This document shows, piece after piece, positions 1-8,871 of a stretch of 60,217 nucleotides of DNA (the first letter of the stretch is position 1; every line of letters begins with the position of its first letter). A program made the translations under genes and the position numbers. This DNA comes from UBA1424 sp041654095. Its GTDB lineage: Bacteria; Bacillota_I; Bacilli_A; RFN20; CAG-826. The DNA is taken from positions 1-60,217 of the forward strand of contig JBAZED010000008.1 of assembly GCA_041654095.1 (NCBI GenBank), written 5' to 3'. The notes beneath the pieces are model-generated. The model was not told where the DNA came from and ran no database searches. It worked only from the letters and a program-made list of their open reading frames with translations.

Positions 1-966
1 ACCGAACTCGAAAACAAACTGAGAATTGAAATCGAAAAGCTAAAAACGGAAAAGGCCATCGTCGTTCAACAGCTCAAAGCCGAACTCGCACAAGCCGATA
101 ATGTTAAAACTCTAAGCGAAAAAACCCTTAAGGAATCATATGAATTTAAACTTAAGCAAAAGGAAGAAGCAATCGAATATTACAAGGATTTAAAAGCTAG
201 AGTATCGACCAAAATGCTCGGTGAAACCTTAGAAAAACATTGCGAAATCGAATTTAACAAGATAAGAGCTACGGCATTTAGAAATGCTTATTTTGAAAAA
301 GATAATGACGCAAAATCCGGGAGCAAGGGCGATTTCGTTTTTAAAGATTATGAAGATGATGGGACCGAAATAGTGACAATCATGTTCGAAATGAAAAATG
401 AGGGCGATACTACGGCGACAAAACAGAAAAACGAGGATTTTTTTAAGGAGCTTAATAAAGATAGAAATGAAAAAGGATGCGAATATGCCATTCTTGTCTC
501 TCTTTTGGAAATCGATAATGAGCTCTACAATCAAGGAATCGTCGATGTTTCACATCGCTATCCAAAGATGTATGTTATCCGGCCACAGTTTTTCATCCCG
601 ATGATTACATTACTTCGCGATTCTGCGCGAAATGCCTCGCAGGTAAAGCGACAATTAGTCGAAGTTAAAAACCAGAATCTTGATATTACCAATTTCGAAA
701 ACGAACTTAACGACTTCAAATCAAAGTTCGCCAATAATTACCGTTTAGCAAGTGAAAAATTTTCCAAGGCTATCGAGGAAATCGATAAGACAATTGATCA
801 TCTTAACAAAACAAAAGAAGCCCTCCTGTCTTCTGAAAACAATCTTCGACTGGCAAATAACAAAGCCGAGGATCTGACGATAAAAAAACTTACTAAAAAC
901 AATCCGACAATGAAGCAGGCGTTTGATAATTTGAATGTCGACAAAGAAGCTAAACAAAACAAGTAA
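1..966 (+). CDS. DUF2130 family protein, 5' end cut by window edge
   Basis: The frame is open from base 1, so the start lies outside the window; 321 residues are visible. Residues 1-75 and about 215-290 are Lys/Glu-rich heptad-like stretches typical of coiled coils. Between them lies the conserved DUF2130 core, with SKGDFVFKD near residue 106, FEMKNE near 125, GCEYAILVSLLE near 155 and YPKMYVIRPQFFIP near 180. Family members are bacterial proteins of unknown biochemical role with coiled-coil arms. The core has the look of a nuclease-like alpha/beta fold, but that is inference. It opens an accessory region that also holds a nuclease and a TIR-like protein. An internal ATG at 214 is not the start, because homologous coiled coil continues upstream of it. 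Confidence 0.85.
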   Translation, partial: TELENKLRIEIEKLKTEKAIVVQQLKAELAQADNVKTLSEKTLKESYEFKLKQKEEAIEYYKDLKARVSTKMLGETLEKHCEIEFNKIRATAFRNAYFEKDNDAKSGSKGDFVFKDYEDDGTEIVTIMFEMKNEGDTTATKQKNEDFFKELNKDRNEKGCEYAILVSLLEIDNELYNQGIVDVSHRYPKMYVIRPQFFIPMITLLRDSARNASQVKRQLVEVKNQNLDITNFENELNDFKSKFANNYRLASEKFSKAIEEIDKTIDHLNKTKEALLSSENNLRLANNKAEDLTIKKLTKNNPTMKQAFDNLNVDKEAKQNK

Positions 967-1125
967 ACTAACGGCATTCTTGCACACATATAAAGAATGT
1001 TTATAGCATGTGATTTTCTCTCAACTTTTTTAATTTGGATTGTTCTTTAAAGTGGGGTATGCACTCGTTAATTATTAGGGTATTCAAAGTATCAAAGCAC
1101 ACACATAGTTCCAAATTCGTGAAAT

Positions 1126-1428
1126 TACCCCCGTTTATTGGACCGAAATCCGGTTACAATAAAAGGGGTTTTTCTTATGAAACTAACCATGGACAAAAAG
1201 CTTCGGATGGTCAAGAGTACCTAAATGACCAGACGGCCATGGATGGAAGTACGAATCATTGGTCGAACTCAAGTGAGATATCATTGCGTGTATTGATTGT
1301 TACGACAACGAGAGAATCGTCAGTTGCCTAAAAGACAGCCCAATTTGATACAAGGCCAAGCTCGTTTTGATGAAGACATGTTACAATGATAGCCAGTTTG
1401 ATAGGATTTAGTCCAACCTATTTGGGTA
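1126..1428 (+). mobile_element. Internally deleted, decayed IS3-type element with terminal inverted repeats
   Basis: The ends are imperfect inverted repeats of about 25 bp: TACCC...TTGGAC..AAATCC at 1126-1151 and its reverse complement, GGATTTAGTCCAAC..GGGTA, at 1404-1428. Just inside the left end an ATG at 1177 starts MKLTMDKKLRMVK, like an IS3-family OrfA start. A one-base loss near 1213 breaks the frame; restoring it reads VKEYLNDQ. After about 50 bp the text reads YESLVELK, stop, then CYDNERIVSCLKDSP, which resembles the end of IS3 OrfB (YNNERI..LKG.SP). The whole catalytic middle is missing, so the element is dead or usable only in trans. The rest of the gap between 967 and 1579 shows no gene; an ORF at 1035-1331 is a read-through of this debris. 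Confidence 0.7.
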
Positions 1429-1579
1429 AGCACATTCGTGTGAATTAGCTTCGAATATTGGAGAGCGGGTATAAAAACAATGCCTGATCTTAAAAAGAGA
1501 GTTTTTTTCTTCCATGTTTAAATAACGACTTGAGTGTAGTACAGTAAAGAAGCAATCAAAACGTTGGAGGCAATAGAAA

Positions 1580-1885
1580 ATGTCAGCAACAAAAAGCAAG
1601 AATATTCATGTTGTACCAAGTGACGGCGGATGGAGAGTCGTTAGACCTGATGCAAATAAGGCATCAGCAGTCAGATCCACAAAAACATCGGCTGTAGAAA
1701 AAGCTAAATCAATCGCAAGAAATGATCACGCTTCAGTTTTTATTCATAGAAATGATGGGAAAATTACTTCAGTTGAGAATTTTTCTAATAGAACAAAGCC
1801 ATCTAAATCTTCGCATTTAAGAACAAGTCAAGTTAGAGGATATAGCAGGAGTTCGAGTTCAAAAAGCACGAACCATAAGAAGTAA
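1580..1885 (+). CDS. DUF2188 domain protein
   Basis: A 101-aa basic, soluble protein. Residues 8-68 match the DUF2188 pattern: IHVVPSDGGWRVVRPDANKA, then a Ser/Thr/Lys helix (STKTSAVEKAKSIARN) and a strand ending SVFIHRNDGKI. The tail (70-101) is a Ser/Lys/Arg-rich low-complexity stretch that could bind nucleic acid. A GGAGG at 1565 is well spaced from the ATG. The next gene starts 5 bp after the stop, so the two are very likely one transcript. DUF2188 proteins are small and functionally uncharacterised. Because the partner looks TIR-like, a role as a regulator or antitoxin-like partner is possible but is only inference. Confidence 0.75.
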   Translation: MSATKSKNIHVVPSDGGWRVVRPDANKASAVRSTKTSAVEKAKSIARNDHASVFIHRNDGKITSVENFSNRTKPSKSSHLRTSQVRGYSRSSSSKSTNHKK

Positions 1886-1890
1886 AACAT

Positions 1891-2529
1891 ATGGTTGATA
1901 CTAAATTACACATACCAAATAAAAATGTTTTCATTAATTGCCCATATGATGATGAATATAAAAATATGATGTATCGAATAATATTTTTGGTTGCAAAGTT
2001 TGGATGTAAACCATATATTGCGGCAGGGAACTCAGAATCATCCGATCGGATGACGAAAATTTTATCAATGATAAAACATTCCTTTATCGGAATTCATGAT
2101 ATTTCTTACATGGAACATACACCAGAAAAACCACTAGCAAGATTTAATATGCCATTTGAACTAGGCATAGATTTTGCGCATAAATATTACTGTCATAATG
2201 GGAAAAAGAGACTACTTATTTTGCAAAAAAAGCAATTTTTATCCCAAAAAGTTCTATCGGATTTATCGGGAGTGGATATTGAAGCTCATAATGGCAAAGA
2301 CGAAGAACTGATTAAAATCATAAGAAATTTTTTTTGTAGCATATTTTCGTTGTCAAATGTTGTCTCATCAACAAAACTTAATGATGAATTTTTCTTATTT
2401 AATGGATGGTTAAGAAATAGATTATTAGCATTAGGATTTAGTCAAAACGAATATCTGAATGAGCCGACTTTGAGCGAATTTATTATTTATACTCTTGAGT
2501 ATGTAAATTCGGTTGGCACACACTATTAG
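1891..2529 (+). CDS. TIR-like / nucleoside-deoxyribosyltransferase-fold protein
   Basis: A 212-aa AT-rich gene. The first 140 residues follow a flavodoxin-like alternating pattern: strand VFINCPYD (13-20), helix, strand KPYIAAG (44-50), SFIGIHDIS (68-76), then NMPFELGIDFAHKYY (91-105) and strand KRLLILQ (111-117). The Asp of HDIS and the Glu of FELG sit where TIR domains and nucleoside 2-deoxyribosyltransferases carry catalytic acids. I recall a wide family of bacterial proteins opening with VFINCPFD but no settled name. The C-terminal 70 residues are helical and not recognised. It follows the DUF2188 gene by 5 bp. An NAD- or nucleotide-cleaving role in phage defence fits the context but is inference. 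Base composition is lower in GC than the housekeeping genes, suggesting transfer. Confidence 0.6.
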   Translation: MVDTKLHIPNKNVFINCPYDDEYKNMMYRIIFLVAKFGCKPYIAAGNSESSDRMTKILSMIKHSFIGIHDISYMEHTPEKPLARFNMPFELGIDFAHKYYCHNGKKRLLILQKKQFLSQKVLSDLSGVDIEAHNGKDEELIKIIRNFFCSIFSLSNVVSSTKLNDEFFLFNGWLRNRLLALGFSQNEYLNEPTLSEFIIYTLEYVNSVGTHY

Positions 2530-2677
2530 TTTTCTGAATTTCCTAGCGAAGTGATGACCGGCTGTCCTTATCGAATCGCACTATTAGCTTTCAGGAACCT
2601 AATTCGCGTTAAATACGGTTATAATAAAACATATTACTGTAAGTCAAAGGGAACCTTATCGCTCAAATGGCATCAAT

Positions 2678-3475
2678 ATGAAGGAAAAACTGGAGATCAT
2701 TTTAGATAAAATACATATGTATAATACGGGTAACATGTCTTATGAAAACTTTGGATTAGATGCTTCTGTTGAATATGATGCATTAGTCATCGCCCCTGGG
2801 TGGAAGCCAACGAAAATAATCGCTGACCCTTCTTTTGCAGTTACAACATTAACTGTTCATTCGTATATTTCTGGGTATCTAATTGAAAAAGAAGGCTTGA
2901 AAATTGCTTGGATTCAAATTGCTTCCGGAGCATGCAACTTACTTGATCATATGGTGATATGTGGAGAGCTTCGATTCAAAAAAGTCACATTCGTCGGCGC
3001 CGTTGGCAGTTTGAAGAAAGAATTAAAAGTTGGAGATCTTTGTACTCCTTCTTATAGCATCGCCGGTGTGTACGCTAATGCGTATCTATGCGACCGATTA
3101 AAAGACTATAGGCCATTTGATAAAGTCATGCCAAATGATGAATCCTATGTTAATAAAGTAATTAGTCTAGCAAAGAAAAATGGATGCAAAATCAAGAAGG
3201 CCTCAGTCTATTGCACGGATTCAATTGCCCTGGAATATTCTCATATTGATGAAATACAATCATTCAATACTGATTTAATCGAAATGGAAACAAGCACCTT
3301 TTATTCGGTAGCGGCATTATTGGAAGTTCCGGCCATCGCTTTGCTGATTGTCTCCGATAATTTGGCTTCCGGCCATGCGCTTGTCGGTAGAAGCGATGAG
3401 CTGCAAAACAAATACAATTACGGAAGGAAAACGATTATTCCTGATCTAATCTTTAAAATCGCAAAAGAGACGTGA
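2678..3475 (+). CDS. Purine/uridine phosphorylase superfamily protein
   Basis: A 265-aa protein of the nucleoside phosphorylase / MTA-SAH nucleosidase fold. Landmarks are SGACNLLDHM near residue 89, VTFVGAVGSLKKELKVGDL (108-126, the glycine-rich phosphate/ribose loop) and LIEMETSTFYSVAALL (206-221, the conserved E-M-E that binds ribose). It is distinct from the hexameric deoD enzyme at 37443. It cleaves nucleosides or related N-glycosides by family; the substrate cannot be told from sequence. A TATAAT at 2621-2626 about 50 bp upstream could be its -10. It sits between a TIR-like gene and a nuclease gene, so it may act in a defence-related nucleotide pathway rather than salvage; that is inference. 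Confidence 0.7.
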   Translation: MKEKLEIILDKIHMYNTGNMSYENFGLDASVEYDALVIAPGWKPTKIIADPSFAVTTLTVHSYISGYLIEKEGLKIAWIQIASGACNLLDHMVICGELRFKKVTFVGAVGSLKKELKVGDLCTPSYSIAGVYANAYLCDRLKDYRPFDKVMPNDESYVNKVISLAKKNGCKIKKASVYCTDSIALEYSHIDEIQSFNTDLIEMETSTFYSVAALLEVPAIALLIVSDNLASGHALVGRSDELQNKYNYGRKTIIPDLIFKIAKET

Positions 3476-3680
3476 GAAGAAATCAGCTGAACAGATGAAA
3501 AAGCCATAAATATTCTTTTTGTTCGAATGGCGCTGACACGATAGCGCTACAGAGATTACGTTATTTGTTTATGTGATCAAATCGCATCGATATATTTTCG
3601 ACAATTAAATATTATTTGTGTACAAACATTGCTATTATGTCATTATTCTGAAAACACCATTGTCAGGTTAGGAGACAACC

Positions 3681-4721
3681 ATGGCCAACGAAGCCCAAAA
3701 TAAAAGCACCAACATCGAAAAAATAGACTCTAATCAAATTAAACAATGGGTTCTAGGTATTGTATCTAGAAAAACCCTTGATAGAAGCACTTTAATTACG
3801 GAATGTATCGCGCATTTTAATCTGACAAAAGAAGAATTAAGGAATAAATCTAGTGACAGCGTGCTCACCAAAGCAAAAAGCAGAATCGGATCTATTTTAG
3901 CGAAACTGCTTAATGACGGAGACTTCATTCTCGATGATAAGAAAGTTAAATTGAACAAAAATGTTCAAGAGATAATTAAAAAGGATGAAATCGGAGAATA
4001 TATTCTTGAAATCTTGTCTAGAGAAGGAGTCCAAACTAAAAATCAGCTCTTTCGCTTGGTCGCAAACAGAATCGATCTCTTAAAGCAGAACAAGGATTTA
4101 AAAAATTTGCGCAGTCTATCGGGAAACGCTCTTGCAAATCTAGTCAACACAGGAGCGGTGAAGAAAGACGGAGGTTCCTACAGCGTTACTAAAGATGATG
4201 AATTTCCGAGCAATGAAATAGGCAAATGCTTAAAAGATGCAAAGGCAAGCAAAGATATATTTCCGTATTTTATTGATGCATTTAACATAAAAGGCGGCGA
4301 ATTCTTCGAAGAGTATTCTGTCAAATTAATTGAAAAATGTTTATTGAGAAATGCCGTTATTAATAGTAGCAAAGTAACTGGCGGACCAACGGATGATGGG
4401 ATAGACGGAATAATCACCTGCACTGATTATTTGGGATATAAAGAGACAATATTTCTTCAAGCCAAAGTGAGAAACAAAGGTCTGATTACTTTAAAAGAAG
4501 TCCGAGAATTTTTTGGATCATTATGCGCGGACAAAGGAACAAGGGGAATATTTATAACGAATGCCAGTTTCCATTCCGAAGCGATGAGATTCATCGAAAA
4601 ACAAGATAATTTAATCGGGATTGACGGCAAGAGATTATTTGAACTTGCCAGCAATGTCCAACACGGCGTAATAAAACAAGATAGGATATCGTCTCTTGAT
4701 AGAACTCTATTTATTAACTAA
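3681..4721 (+). CDS. Mrr-like restriction endonuclease with N-terminal winged-helix repeats
   Basis: A 346-aa protein. Residues 12-92 and 103-170 look like two related winged-helix modules, each ending in a KDGG/NDGDF wing (LNDGDFILDD; NTGAVKKDGGSY). The C-terminal part, about 190-320, carries a PD-(D/E)xK nuclease signature of the Mrr_cat kind: FFEEYSVKLIEKCL helix, GGPTDDGIDGII with the catalytic Asp, then ETIFLQAK giving the Q-x-K triad, and GTRGIFITNASF. It probably cuts DNA that is modified or otherwise foreign. A GGAG at 3671 precedes the ATG. No methyltransferase is adjacent, which favours a modification-dependent (type IV-like) enzyme, though the partner could lie outside the window. 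Confidence 0.75.
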   Translation: MANEAQNKSTNIEKIDSNQIKQWVLGIVSRKTLDRSTLITECIAHFNLTKEELRNKSSDSVLTKAKSRIGSILAKLLNDGDFILDDKKVKLNKNVQEIIKKDEIGEYILEILSREGVQTKNQLFRLVANRIDLLKQNKDLKNLRSLSGNALANLVNTGAVKKDGGSYSVTKDDEFPSNEIGKCLKDAKASKDIFPYFIDAFNIKGGEFFEEYSVKLIEKCLLRNAVINSSKVTGGPTDDGIDGIITCTDYLGYKETIFLQAKVRNKGLITLKEVREFFGSLCADKGTRGIFITNASFHSEAMRFIEKQDNLIGIDGKRLFELASNVQHGVIKQDRISSLDRTLFIN

Positions 4722-5203
4722 CTAGTTTGTCGACAAAAAGCAAGCAAGGGATTCTCGTATTTTTCAAATACTGAGCAGATGATGGCGAGCGCGACATGAC
4801 TCGCACTCCAGACTGGCTTTGCATTACCCAGAATGCCATGAGCAATCGCCAAAGGCGAAATGTGCCATCGTCCTCAAGAAACGCTTTGGCGAACATCGAC
4901 GCACGCCAAGCGATGAAAGCTTTATAAATGCTGTCAGTCCATGATAAATGATGAATTTATGCGATTATCCGCGAGTGGTAGGTCACCAGCTTCGCGATCT
5001 TGTCCCCGCTTGTTGGACCGAAATTAAAGTGAGCAAAAGGACTGTTGTCTATATGAAATCGGACTCAGCCCTCTTAATTTGCCCGATGCCGTTTCTAAAT
5101 TGAAATAGTTGATATGATCAATCATCTCCTATTTAAGTCGTCATATGCTTTATTAAATCAAAACTTGATACCAAAAAATGGTGCCGGTTTATATGGCTGC
5201 CAT
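4722..5203. other. Gene-free stretch with IS left-end scar
   Basis: No convincing gene is found in this stretch of about 480 bp. Bases 5001-5060 (TGTCCCCGCTTGTTGGACCG, then AAAAGG and TATGAAA) match the left end and the first transposase codon of the IS3-type relic at 1126-1190, so this is probably a left-end scar of the same family. Bases 4738-4930 contain a short minus-strand ORF without recognisable similarity or a ribosome site; it may be debris of another gene. The 3' end of the minus-strand potassium operon abuts this stretch at 5204, with only a weak AT-rich hairpin near 5170. Confidence 0.5.
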
Positions 5204-5887
5204 CTAATCATCGCTAAACCAATATCCAACTCCGACCTCGGTATTGACATAAGTATTATCTTCATCGTACATAGTTATTTTCTTTCTTATTGATGCAATA
5301 AAAACACGCAGTGCTTGATAACTATCAAGAGTGTCATAACCCCAAATCTGATTATGCAAATACTTGTGCGTCAGTACTTTGCCGCGATTATTGATAAACA
5401 GAAGCAAGATATTATACTCAATTGGAGTGAAATGGACGAAGTGATTATGAATCTGCACTTTTCTGTTCTTTAAATTAATGTGAATTTCCTTATAATCAAA
5501 CGAGTCATTCTCTTCGACCAGACTCTGCTTTCTTAAAGCCACTCTTACGCGGGCCAACAACTCGTTAATATTAAACGGCTTAGTGATGTAATCAACGGCG
5601 CCGCCATCTAGAGCTGAAACCTTATCTTCCTCTTTTTCGCGCGCAGTAACGACGATGATGGGCACGTTTTTTTCGGTGTCGACAATCTGCTTGATCACGA
5701 GCTGTCCATCGATATCTGGCAAACCCATATCCAAAATGACTAAGTCGAATGTTCCGTTGATGAAACTGTTGATGCCCTCAAGCCCGCATTTCGCATTTAC
5801 GGCATCATATCCGTTTGTCGCTAAAGCCACTTGGAGAAAATGAGATATGATTTTGTCATCTTCAATGATGAGAATTCGATTTTTCAT
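5204..5887 (-). CDS. kdpE: KdpE-like OmpR-family response regulator
   Basis: A 227-aa two-domain regulator. The receiver domain (1-120) has the acidic pocket IIEDD (6-10), phospho-acceptor Asp in LVILDMGLPD (about 54), Thr in VTAREK and Lys in YITKPF. The winged-helix domain (130-227) carries HFTPIEYNILLL and the recognition-helix region YQALRVFIASIRKK, closest to KdpE. The ATG at 5887 is chosen because AAGGGGGGC precedes it; a longer frame to 6001 merely runs through the kinase gene. It overlaps the kinase by 26 bp, implying translational coupling. It probably controls this potassium operon. No kdpFABC genes are present in the window, so Trk would be the target; that is inference. Confidence 0.88.
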   Translation of the reverse strand: MKNRILIIEDDKIISHFLQVALATNGYDAVNAKCGLEGINSFINGTFDLVILDMGLPDIDGQLVIKQIVDTEKNVPIIVVTAREKEEDKVSALDGGAVDYITKPFNINELLARVRVALRKQSLVEENDSFDYKEIHINLKNRKVQIHNHFVHFTPIEYNILLLFINNRGKVLTHKYLHNQIWGYDTLDSYQALRVFIASIRKKITMYDEDNTYVNTEVGVGYWFSDD

Positions 5888-7388
5888 CAGTGCCCCCCTT
5901 TGGAAAAGTGAATGTGAAATCAGCTCCTCCGTGGTCGTTATTCTTAGCGAAGATTTCACCGCCGTGAGCAGCGATAATCGATTTGCATATGCTAAGACCA
6001 AGTCCGTTTCCTCGGTGCTTATCGCCCTTTGATGATGAGAAAGTTGAAAAATCTTTAAATAACTGTGGAAAAGCAGACTCTGATATCCCGCCTCCGTTGT
6101 CGCTGACGGAGAAGACGGCGTTATTGCTTTTACTGTAGAACGCGACTTCTATACTAGTGCTATCAATTTTGCTGTGCTCCATCGCATTGTTAAGCAGATT
6201 CTTCATAACTTGGATGATTAATTTGGCATCGCATTCAACGATCATGTCATCTTCATTTTTTGCGATTTTGATTTTTTGCTTGCCAAGCCTGCTCTTAACG
6301 CTTCTGATGGCTTCTTCAACAATTTCGGAAGCCAATTCGCTTTTCTTTTTTATGATTAGATTATTCGTCGATATACGCGTTATATTTAACAGATTATCAA
6401 CGAAATCGTTCAAGCGAATTGTCTCCTCATTAATGTTTTTTAACATATCCTTTTTAGTTTCATCGTCTATTTTTGTATAGCTATCAATAAGAAACGACGT
6501 CCCGCTTTGAATTGAAGTTAACGGCGTTTTAATATCGTGCGATAAACTTCTTAATAGTGTCGTTTTAAACTTCTCTTTTTCAATCTCGAGACCCACCTTT
6601 TCGCTTTCGATTTCGGCGCTCTTTTTTGCCATCACGTTAGCGGCGTTGAGAACAAGGGTCTGAACAAATTCTCTTTCTTCGTTTTGAAGGTTTTTGCCTA
6701 ATGGCAAGAAGACCATCACCACTCCGAATGTATATCTGGAAATCGATATCGGATAGCATTTTGCTGGCAGACTAGAGAATTTGATTTCTTTATAACCGCA
6801 GACAGCGTTGCTTTCGAAGCACTCTCGAATAATTGGGTAGTATATATCTAATAAATACGGACTATTTGTCCCGGCATCGATGAGCTGCTGATCGTGTTGA
6901 CGAATAACGGTCACTCGACTGCCAAAAATATTTGCGAATGATTTCGAAAGCATTGTCAGAATTTGATTCAATTCCTTTATTTTTTCTGATTCTATCGAAA
7001 ATTCATAAAGGCAATTATTCCTTTGCTCATTTGCTTTTCTCAGAACAATTTGCGATTGCATTTTATAGATGATCACGTAAATAACCATTGTGACAATTAA
7101 GAAAATCGATAATACGATATACCAACTCGGGTCCTCCATCGCGAACGAATATTTCGGCTCGGTAAATAAAAAATTGAACAAGAATACAAAAGCAAAGCTC
7201 GCTACAGCGGGGTAAATAATAGCTTTCGTTTCAATCGTTATTGCTAAAATCGCGAGGATGTAGACGAGAAGGATGACTTCGGAATTGATCTTTAATTGAT
7301 CTAAGCCAATTGAAAGGCCGACCGCAACTGAAAATATTGCGAGAGATGATGCGGTGGATTTCAAAATATTAAGTGCTTTTTGTTTCAT
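5862..7388 (-). CDS. KdpD-like sensor histidine kinase, short form
   Basis: A 508-aa kinase. Residues 10-115 hold four membrane spans of the DUF4118 type found in KdpD, 130-255 a GAF-like segment, about 275-340 the HisKA domain with the phospho-accepting His in RSLSHDIKTPL, and 380-495 the ATPase with the N box NLLNNAMEHS, G1 DNGGGI and G2 RGNGLGLS. Classical KdpD is near 890 aa and begins with a KdpD domain and a universal-stress (USP) domain; both are absent here and the protein starts directly at the membrane spans. It overlaps TrkH by 20 bp and the regulator by 26 bp, so it belongs to the potassium operon. It likely senses K+ limitation or turgor through the membrane or GAF portion. Confidence 0.88.
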   Translation of the reverse strand: MKQKALNILKSTASSLAIFSVAVGLSIGLDQLKINSEVILLVYILAILAITIETKAIIYPAVASFAFVFLFNFLFTEPKYSFAMEDPSWYIVLSIFLIVTMVIYVIIYKMQSQIVLRKANEQRNNCLYEFSIESEKIKELNQILTMLSKSFANIFGSRVTVIRQHDQQLIDAGTNSPYLLDIYYPIIRECFESNAVCGYKEIKFSSLPAKCYPISISRYTFGVVMVFLPLGKNLQNEEREFVQTLVLNAANVMAKKSAEIESEKVGLEIEKEKFKTTLLRSLSHDIKTPLTSIQSGTSFLIDSYTKIDDETKKDMLKNINEETIRLNDFVDNLLNITRISTNNLIIKKKSELASEIVEEAIRSVKSRLGKQKIKIAKNEDDMIVECDAKLIIQVMKNLLNNAMEHSKIDSTSIEVAFYSKSNNAVFSVSDNGGGISESAFPQLFKDFSTFSSSKGDKHRGNGLGLSICKSIIAAHGGEIFAKNNDHGGADFTFTFPKGGTDEKSNSHH

Positions 7389-8871
7389 GGCGATTCTCGA
7401 TCAACGATTTTATTTTATTCTTACCTTTTACAATTTGCATTATTACAACAAAAATCTCAAGGCGGCCAACGAACATCCCGACCGTTGCGGTCCACAAAAT
7501 AATTGGGTGAGCAGAATAAGAGGTGATGCCCATCGATAGCCCGACCGTGCCTAGTGCACTAGAGAATTCGAATAATGAATCACTCAAACTATATCCGAAT
7601 GATGTAAATATCGTCGTTCCAACAATTAGGACCCCGATATATAGCAAAAGATATATGGTTGCACCATTTAGTTCCTCATCATTTGCCGTTTCTTTAATTC
7701 CATAGCGCGTTACATAGCGGGGATAGATGATATTTGCTAATCCAAAAGTGCTAATGCAGTACCAGTAAATCTTTTTTACCGCTAACGCCACCCGTATTTG
7801 CTTGATTCCTCCAGCGGTCGAACCGCTTTGCCCGCCGATGATCATCAGCAAAATAATAATTGTCAAACAGGAAGAAGGAATTCGCTGATAGGAATCGAGG
7901 ATTTGAAATCCGGTAGTTGTGGCAGCGGTTACGAAATCAAATACCCCATACCTTACTCCGAGCCAAAAATCCGAGAAATGATATGAATAAAAGGCGACCA
8001 TTAATGGCAAGAAAATAATGGCGATTCCTAAGAAGCACCATGTTTCAATATTTTTCAGGATCGTTTTGAACTTCAATCTTATTAGCGCATAGTGCAAAAC
8101 GAAGTTAGTGCTTCCCAGCAGCATTAGGATTATCGTAATAATTTCGATTGGAACACTTTTGTAGTAGCCGATGCTTTGACTTCTCGTCGAAAACCCCCCG
8201 GTAGATAACGCCGCCATAGAATGATTCAAAGCATCGAAAAGCGGCATTCCAAAAAGGGTATAGGCCAACGTTCCGATTATCACATACCCTAGATAAATCG
8301 CGAAAATTGCCCGAGCAGACTTTATGAGATTTGGCAGCAATCGATCGTTGTGACCTTCTAAAAAATATAGGCCGATTCCATTCGAATCCGAAATTGCGGA
8401 AGATAGTATTAACACAAGGCCAATTCCGCCACTAAAAAGCAGGACCGAGCGATAAAAAAGAAAGATTTTTGGACAAGTATCGACATTAACGACCGACAAT
8501 CCAGTAGTGGTGTATCCAGAAGTTGTTTCAAAGACCGCTTGAGTGAACGAATAATTCCCAGTCAGCATGAATGGAACCGAAGAAATTATTATCGCGATAA
8601 TCCAAATGCTTATCAAAAGAGATGTCGCTTGATATTTTTCTAATCTTCCCTTGCTCTTGCCTTTTATCATCAAAAAAAGAAAAAAGCCGATCAGCATTGA
8701 AAACAATCCGGTAACTATAAAGTATTTTGCGTTCGCGCTTTCGCTTGGATAGAAGATCAACATGACAAGAGGAAGGCATATCAGCCCTCCGACCAGCATT
8801 AAAAATAGGCCGATGTAACCAAGGAACAACGGCCAACCTTTAACTTCTTTATCTTTACTTATTTGCAACAT
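7369..8871 (-). CDS. trkH: TrkH/KtrB-type potassium transporter membrane subunit
   Basis: A 500-aa polytopic protein with about ten hydrophobic spans. Four pore-loop motifs carry the selectivity glycines: TTSGYTTTGLS (about 112-122), ALSTGGFSTRS (220-230), AATTTGFQ (316-323) and SALGTVGLSMG (438-448). This is the Trk/Ktr/HKT fold that moves K+ across the cytoplasmic membrane. It overlaps the upstream RCK gene by 17 bp and the kinase gene by 20 bp. Gating is expected from the two RCK proteins encoded just upstream. The coupling ion (Na+ or H+) cannot be inferred. Length is typical of TrkH. Confidence 0.92.
   Translation of the reverse strand: MLQISKDKEVKGWPLFLGYIGLFLMLVGGLICLPLVMLIFYPSESANAKYFIVTGLFSMLIGFFLFLMIKGKSKGRLEKYQATSLLISIWIIAIIISSVPFMLTGNYSFTQAVFETTSGYTTTGLSVVNVDTCPKIFLFYRSVLLFSGGIGLVLILSSAISDSNGIGLYFLEGHNDRLLPNLIKSARAIFAIYLGYVIIGTLAYTLFGMPLFDALNHSMAALSTGGFSTRSQSIGYYKSVPIEIITIILMLLGSTNFVLHYALIRLKFKTILKNIETWCFLGIAIIFLPLMVAFYSYHFSDFWLGVRYGVFDFVTAATTTGFQILDSYQRIPSSCLTIIILLMIIGGQSGSTAGGIKQIRVALAVKKIYWYCISTFGLANIIYPRYVTRYGIKETANDEELNGATIYLLLYIGVLIVGTTIFTSFGYSLSDSLFEFSSALGTVGLSMGITSYSAHPIILWTATVGMFVGRLEIFVVIMQIVKGKNKIKSLIENRHETKST

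Noticed and set aside
1035..1331. 98-aa ORF in the first intergenic region
   Set aside because: It has no ribosome site or family and runs through the debris of an IS3-type element in the wrong frame.
4714..4896. 60-aa minus-strand ORF
   Set aside because: No ribosome site, no recognisable motif, and it starts inside a gene-free stretch near an IS scar. It may be debris, not a gene.
5888..6001. Longer start for the KdpE-like gene
   Set aside because: The added 38 residues are a shadow of the kinase gene; AAGGGGGGC directly precedes the ATG at 5887.
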